NCBI GenBank assembly: GCA_018694455.1 | Contig: JABHNP010000129.1 | Coordinates: 1 to 8,787, forward strand | Source: Planctomycetaceae bacterium | GTDB taxonomy: Bacteria; Planctomycetota; Planctomycetia; Pirellulales; UBA1268 | DNA length: 8,787 nt | Reading direction: 5' to 3' | Shown: one piece after another, positions 6,946 to 8,787 of the stretch | How the letters are laid out: the number at the start of each line of letters is the position of its first letter | Position numbering within the stretch: the stretch's first letter is position 1 | Program-made: the position numbers and the translations under genes | The notes under the pieces: generated by a model | What the model saw: the letters and a program-made list of their open reading frames with translations, nothing else | Told to the model about the DNA's origin: nothing | The model's database searches: none

Positions 6946-7120
6946 CACGTGGACAGACTAGCTTCTACAGAGGCCTTGAGTAACCCTGATTTCCGTACCC
7001 TACCCGAATTGCCTCACGTTCCGTAATTAGGCTCGAAACAGAAAAATGCTCTTGTCCGCAGGCCCTTGCCACCGCCACTATCCGCATGTCAGGTTTTTGT
7101 TGAGACGGTTCGTTTTTATG

Positions 7121-7136
7121 GTGACACGGATGTCAC
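7121..7136. promoter_or_regulatory. Dyad upstream of the thioredoxin-protease gene
   Basis: GTGACA (7121-7126) and TGTCAC (7131-7136) form a perfect six-base dyad around CGGA, about 76-92 bases before the start at 7213. Its size and position suit a regulator-binding site. The regulator is unknown, and no T-run follows on either strand to suggest a terminator. Confidence 0.35.
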
Positions 7137-7202
7137 TGTCGAATTCAATGCTCACGAGACAATACGAGTGCAAACACTGGCCTTACGCGGGTCAGGCCTC
7201 AT

Positions 7203-7206
7203 GGAG
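7203..7206 (+). promoter_or_regulatory. Ribosome binding site choosing the start at 7213
   Basis: GGAG lies six bases before the ATG at 7213. The alternative in-frame ATG at 7201 has only a weak AGG at a spacing of four bases. Starting at 7213 also puts an arginine-containing N-region directly before the hydrophobic core of the signal peptide. Confidence 0.55.
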
Positions 7207-7212
7207 TCGCGG

Positions 7213-8787
7213 ATGCCCCGAGTCTTTCGTTTTGTATGGTTATGTTCTGGTTTCAGTCTTCTTTGGCTGGCACCTTGCATCGGTCGCTGTCAAACAGTTG
7301 CTCCGGCAACAGCTGCAGCAACAGGCGATGTTGTCTTGCTCGATTTCTCAGCGGACTGGTGTGGTCCCTGTAAGCAGATGGCACCGCTCATCGGAGAAAT
7401 CGGTGCAGCGGGTTGGCTTGTTCGCCATGTCGATGTCGATCAAGAACACGATGTTGTCAAACGGTTTCAAGTAAATGGAGTGCCCTGTTACATCTTGCTA
7501 GTAAAGGGACAGGAAGTGGGGCGAATTGATGGCGCTACGACTCGTACTGAGCTCGAAAAGCTACTTGCGAAAAGTCGGCAGCCACTGGGTTTGCCCACAC
7601 TTGTTACAGCACCAGATAATTCAAAAGTGAGACAGATTTCAGGGGTTCCTGTTCCAACGAGTGATTCTGCTACTCATCTTTCAACAGAGCCCACGGTTGC
7701 ACCAACAGTTCATCCACCAGCACAATTTTCAGGAGTGGTTGGCTCACTTGCTAACCAGGGTCTCGCAAGGTCGCTCAGGGAGCCAAAGCAAGAAAAACAA
7801 CAGCCAGCTTTGGAACCACCACCAACATTGGCTGTTGAAACAAAATCAAAACTACAGCAAAGCCTGATACAGGCTACTGCACGCCTGCGAGTACAAGACC
7901 CAAATGGTGCTTCATGGGGGACAGGGACAGTGATCGACTGTCGACAGGGAGAAGCATTGATACTTACCTGTGGTCATATATTTCGTGACTCTGTTGGCGA
8001 AGGTACGATTGAGGTCGATTTATTTGGCAATACCGCGGCTGGTCGTCTCGCTGGCCAGATGGTGTCGTATGATCTTGATAGAGATCTTGCTTTGGTCAGC
8101 GTATTTACGGAAGCCGATTTAGACCCTGTCAAAATTGGTCCCGTGGGGCGTCCGCGTGAGGTTGGAGAAGGCGTTGTAACAATTGGTTGTGATGGAGGTC
8201 GTGATCCCACTATGCATGTGAGCCGAGTCGCTTCGGTTGATAAATATCTCGGCCCAGCGAACGTGCAAGTTGCCGGACAGCCAGTGCAGGGCCGTAGTGG
8301 TGGTGGCTTATTTGCGATTGACGGAACACTTTTAGGTGTCTGTAACGCGGCAGATCCTGAGGATAATGAAGGTCTTTTTGCTGCACTTCCATCGATTCAT
8401 GAGCATCTCGATGAGGCTGGGCTGGCTTTCGTTTATAGACACGTTTATCCCGGAACCGAAAATGAACTGGCAGGAAATACTGACACTGCAACCGTGCCCC
8501 ATATGCCAGATGCAATGCCAGACTTTTCCTTTGACCGTCGAAATAGGGCAGATGCCGTTCCAACTGCTTCGAGTGGTCCACGGTCTTCTGGTGATGTTGA
8601 TCATCCAATGAATGGTAATCAACAAGAAATACAACTTGTAGCACCTCCATTACCAGTCGCAATAGATAATAGTGAGCATTCACAAAGTCTGACTGCAGGG
8701 GAACAAGCCCTTCTGGATCACGTGCGTCAACACGAAGGAGATGCTGAAGTGATATGCATTGTACGTCCTCGTGGAGCAAGCCAAAGC
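7213..8787 (+). CDS. Exported thioredoxin-trypsin-like serine protease fusion, 3' end beyond window
   Basis: At least 525 residues, with no stop before the window end. A signal peptide covers about 1-30 (MPRVFRF, then a hydrophobic core ending near LAPCIG). A thioredoxin domain at about 38-117 has DFSADWCGPC with redox cysteines 50 and 53, and the cis-proline at 91 in GVPC; the usual Thr or Ser after that proline is Cys92. A linker rich in Pro, Thr and Gln (about 120-215) leads to a trypsin-like domain at about 215-405 with a complete triad: His255 (LTCGH), Asp291 (DRDLAL) and Ser362 (GRSGGGL). A low-complexity region follows, then AGEQALLDHVRQHEGDAEVI at about 495. The protein probably acts outside the cytoplasm. 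Related planctomycete proteins combine these domains, as I recall; their substrates are unknown to me. Starts at 7213 and 7201 are both possible. Read with confidence as a two-domain exported protein. Confidence 0.85.
   Translation, partial: MPRVFRFVWLCSGFSLLWLAPCIGRCQTVAPATAAATGDVVLLDFSADWCGPCKQMAPLIGEIGAAGWLVRHVDVDQEHDVVKRFQVNGVPCYILLVKGQEVGRIDGATTRTELEKLLAKSRQPLGLPTLVTAPDNSKVRQISGVPVPTSDSATHLSTEPTVAPTVHPPAQFSGVVGSLANQGLARSLREPKQEKQQPALEPPPTLAVETKSKLQQSLIQATARLRVQDPNGASWGTGTVIDCRQGEALILTCGHIFRDSVGEGTIEVDLFGNTAAGRLAGQMVSYDLDRDLALVSVFTEADLDPVKIGPVGRPREVGEGVVTIGCDGGRDPTMHVSRVASVDKYLGPANVQVAGQPVQGRSGGGLFAIDGTLLGVCNAADPEDNEGLFAALPSIHEHLDEAGLAFVYRHVYPGTENELAGNTDTATVPHMPDAMPDFSFDRRNRADAVPTASSGPRSSGDVDHPMNGNQQEIQLVAPPLPVAIDNSEHSQSLTAGEQALLDHVRQHEGDAEVICIVRPRGASQS

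Larger units (their letters stand above)
6787..7212. other. Divergent intergenic region between metG and the thioredoxin-protease gene
   Basis: These 426 bases separate two genes read outward. They hold a plausible metG promoter, a tandem 15-base repeat and two inverted repeats, listed separately. I see no tRNA, recognisable riboswitch or convincing small gene. The frame of the plus-strand gene stays open back to a TAA at 7024 but has no ATG before 7201. I could not find a convincing plus-strand promoter. Confidence 0.6.

Noticed and set aside
6867..7020. Possible tRNA or riboswitch in the divergent region
   Set aside because: A GGTTCGGAC string on the minus strand looks faintly like a T-arm, but no cloverleaf or acceptor pairing can be drawn and no known riboswitch core is visible.
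7027..7200. In-frame open extension upstream of the thioredoxin-protease gene
   Set aside because: The frame is open back to TAA at 7024 but offers no ATG, and the sequence resembles no known domain. A start at 7213 gives a ribosome site and a proper signal peptide.
7046..7474. Plus-strand open frame of 142 codons with hydrophobic stretches
   Set aside because: It overlaps the signal peptide and thioredoxin domain in another frame. The CGPC-containing frame is the coding one, so this is a shadow.
8210..8779. Minus-strand open frame of 189 codons at the right end
   Set aside because: It lies fully antisense to the protease gene, whose plus-strand frame carries clear domain motifs. The antisense protein shows no family resemblance and is rich in His, Gln and Arg, as expected of a shadow.

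Overview
The window looks like ordinary chromosome from a member of the Planctomycetota, probably a Pirellulales-type marine lineage. This is inferred from gene content, since there is no rRNA or other marker here. The clues are a PilT-type ATPase in tandem with a membrane-anchored GspE/PilB-like protein, a DUF4190-type membrane protein, a secreted thioredoxin-plus-trypsin fusion, and EpmA beside UspA. Base composition is moderate by eye and similar throughout. I see no mobile element, CRISPR array, rRNA or tRNA.

Layout. (1) Positions 1-3026, plus strand, form a three-gene operon: the 3' end of a PilT-like motor ATPase, a 639-residue membrane-bound GspE/PilB homologue overlapping it by 4 bases, and 20 bases later a GTG-started DUF4190-like membrane protein. 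(2) Positions 3062-6786 hold three minus-strand genes, transcribed in the order metG (methionyl-tRNA synthetase with a C-terminal tRNA-binding domain), uspA (ATP-binding-type universal stress protein) and epmA (EF-P beta-lysine ligase). epmA converges on the first operon across a gap of 35 bases that holds a hairpin. (3) Positions 6787-7212 are a divergent intergenic region with a plausible metG promoter, a perfectly adjacent tandem 15-base repeat and two inverted repeats. (4) From 7213 to the window end runs an exported protein with a thioredoxin domain (CGPC) joined to a trypsin-like protease with an intact His-Asp-Ser triad. It continues beyond the window.

How the genes work together. The plus-strand operon belongs to a type IV pilus or type II secretion-like machine. 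The middle protein has lost its Walker A lysine (K to E), its Walker B glutamate and its His box, but keeps its zinc-binding cysteines, so it is probably a pseudo-ATPase. The minus-strand genes serve translation (MetRS, EF-P modification) and stress response. The exported fusion is likely to act on proteins in the periplasm or cell envelope. The degenerate ATPase and the thioredoxin-protease fusion are the two most interesting items. I found no clear sign of an entirely new multi-gene system.
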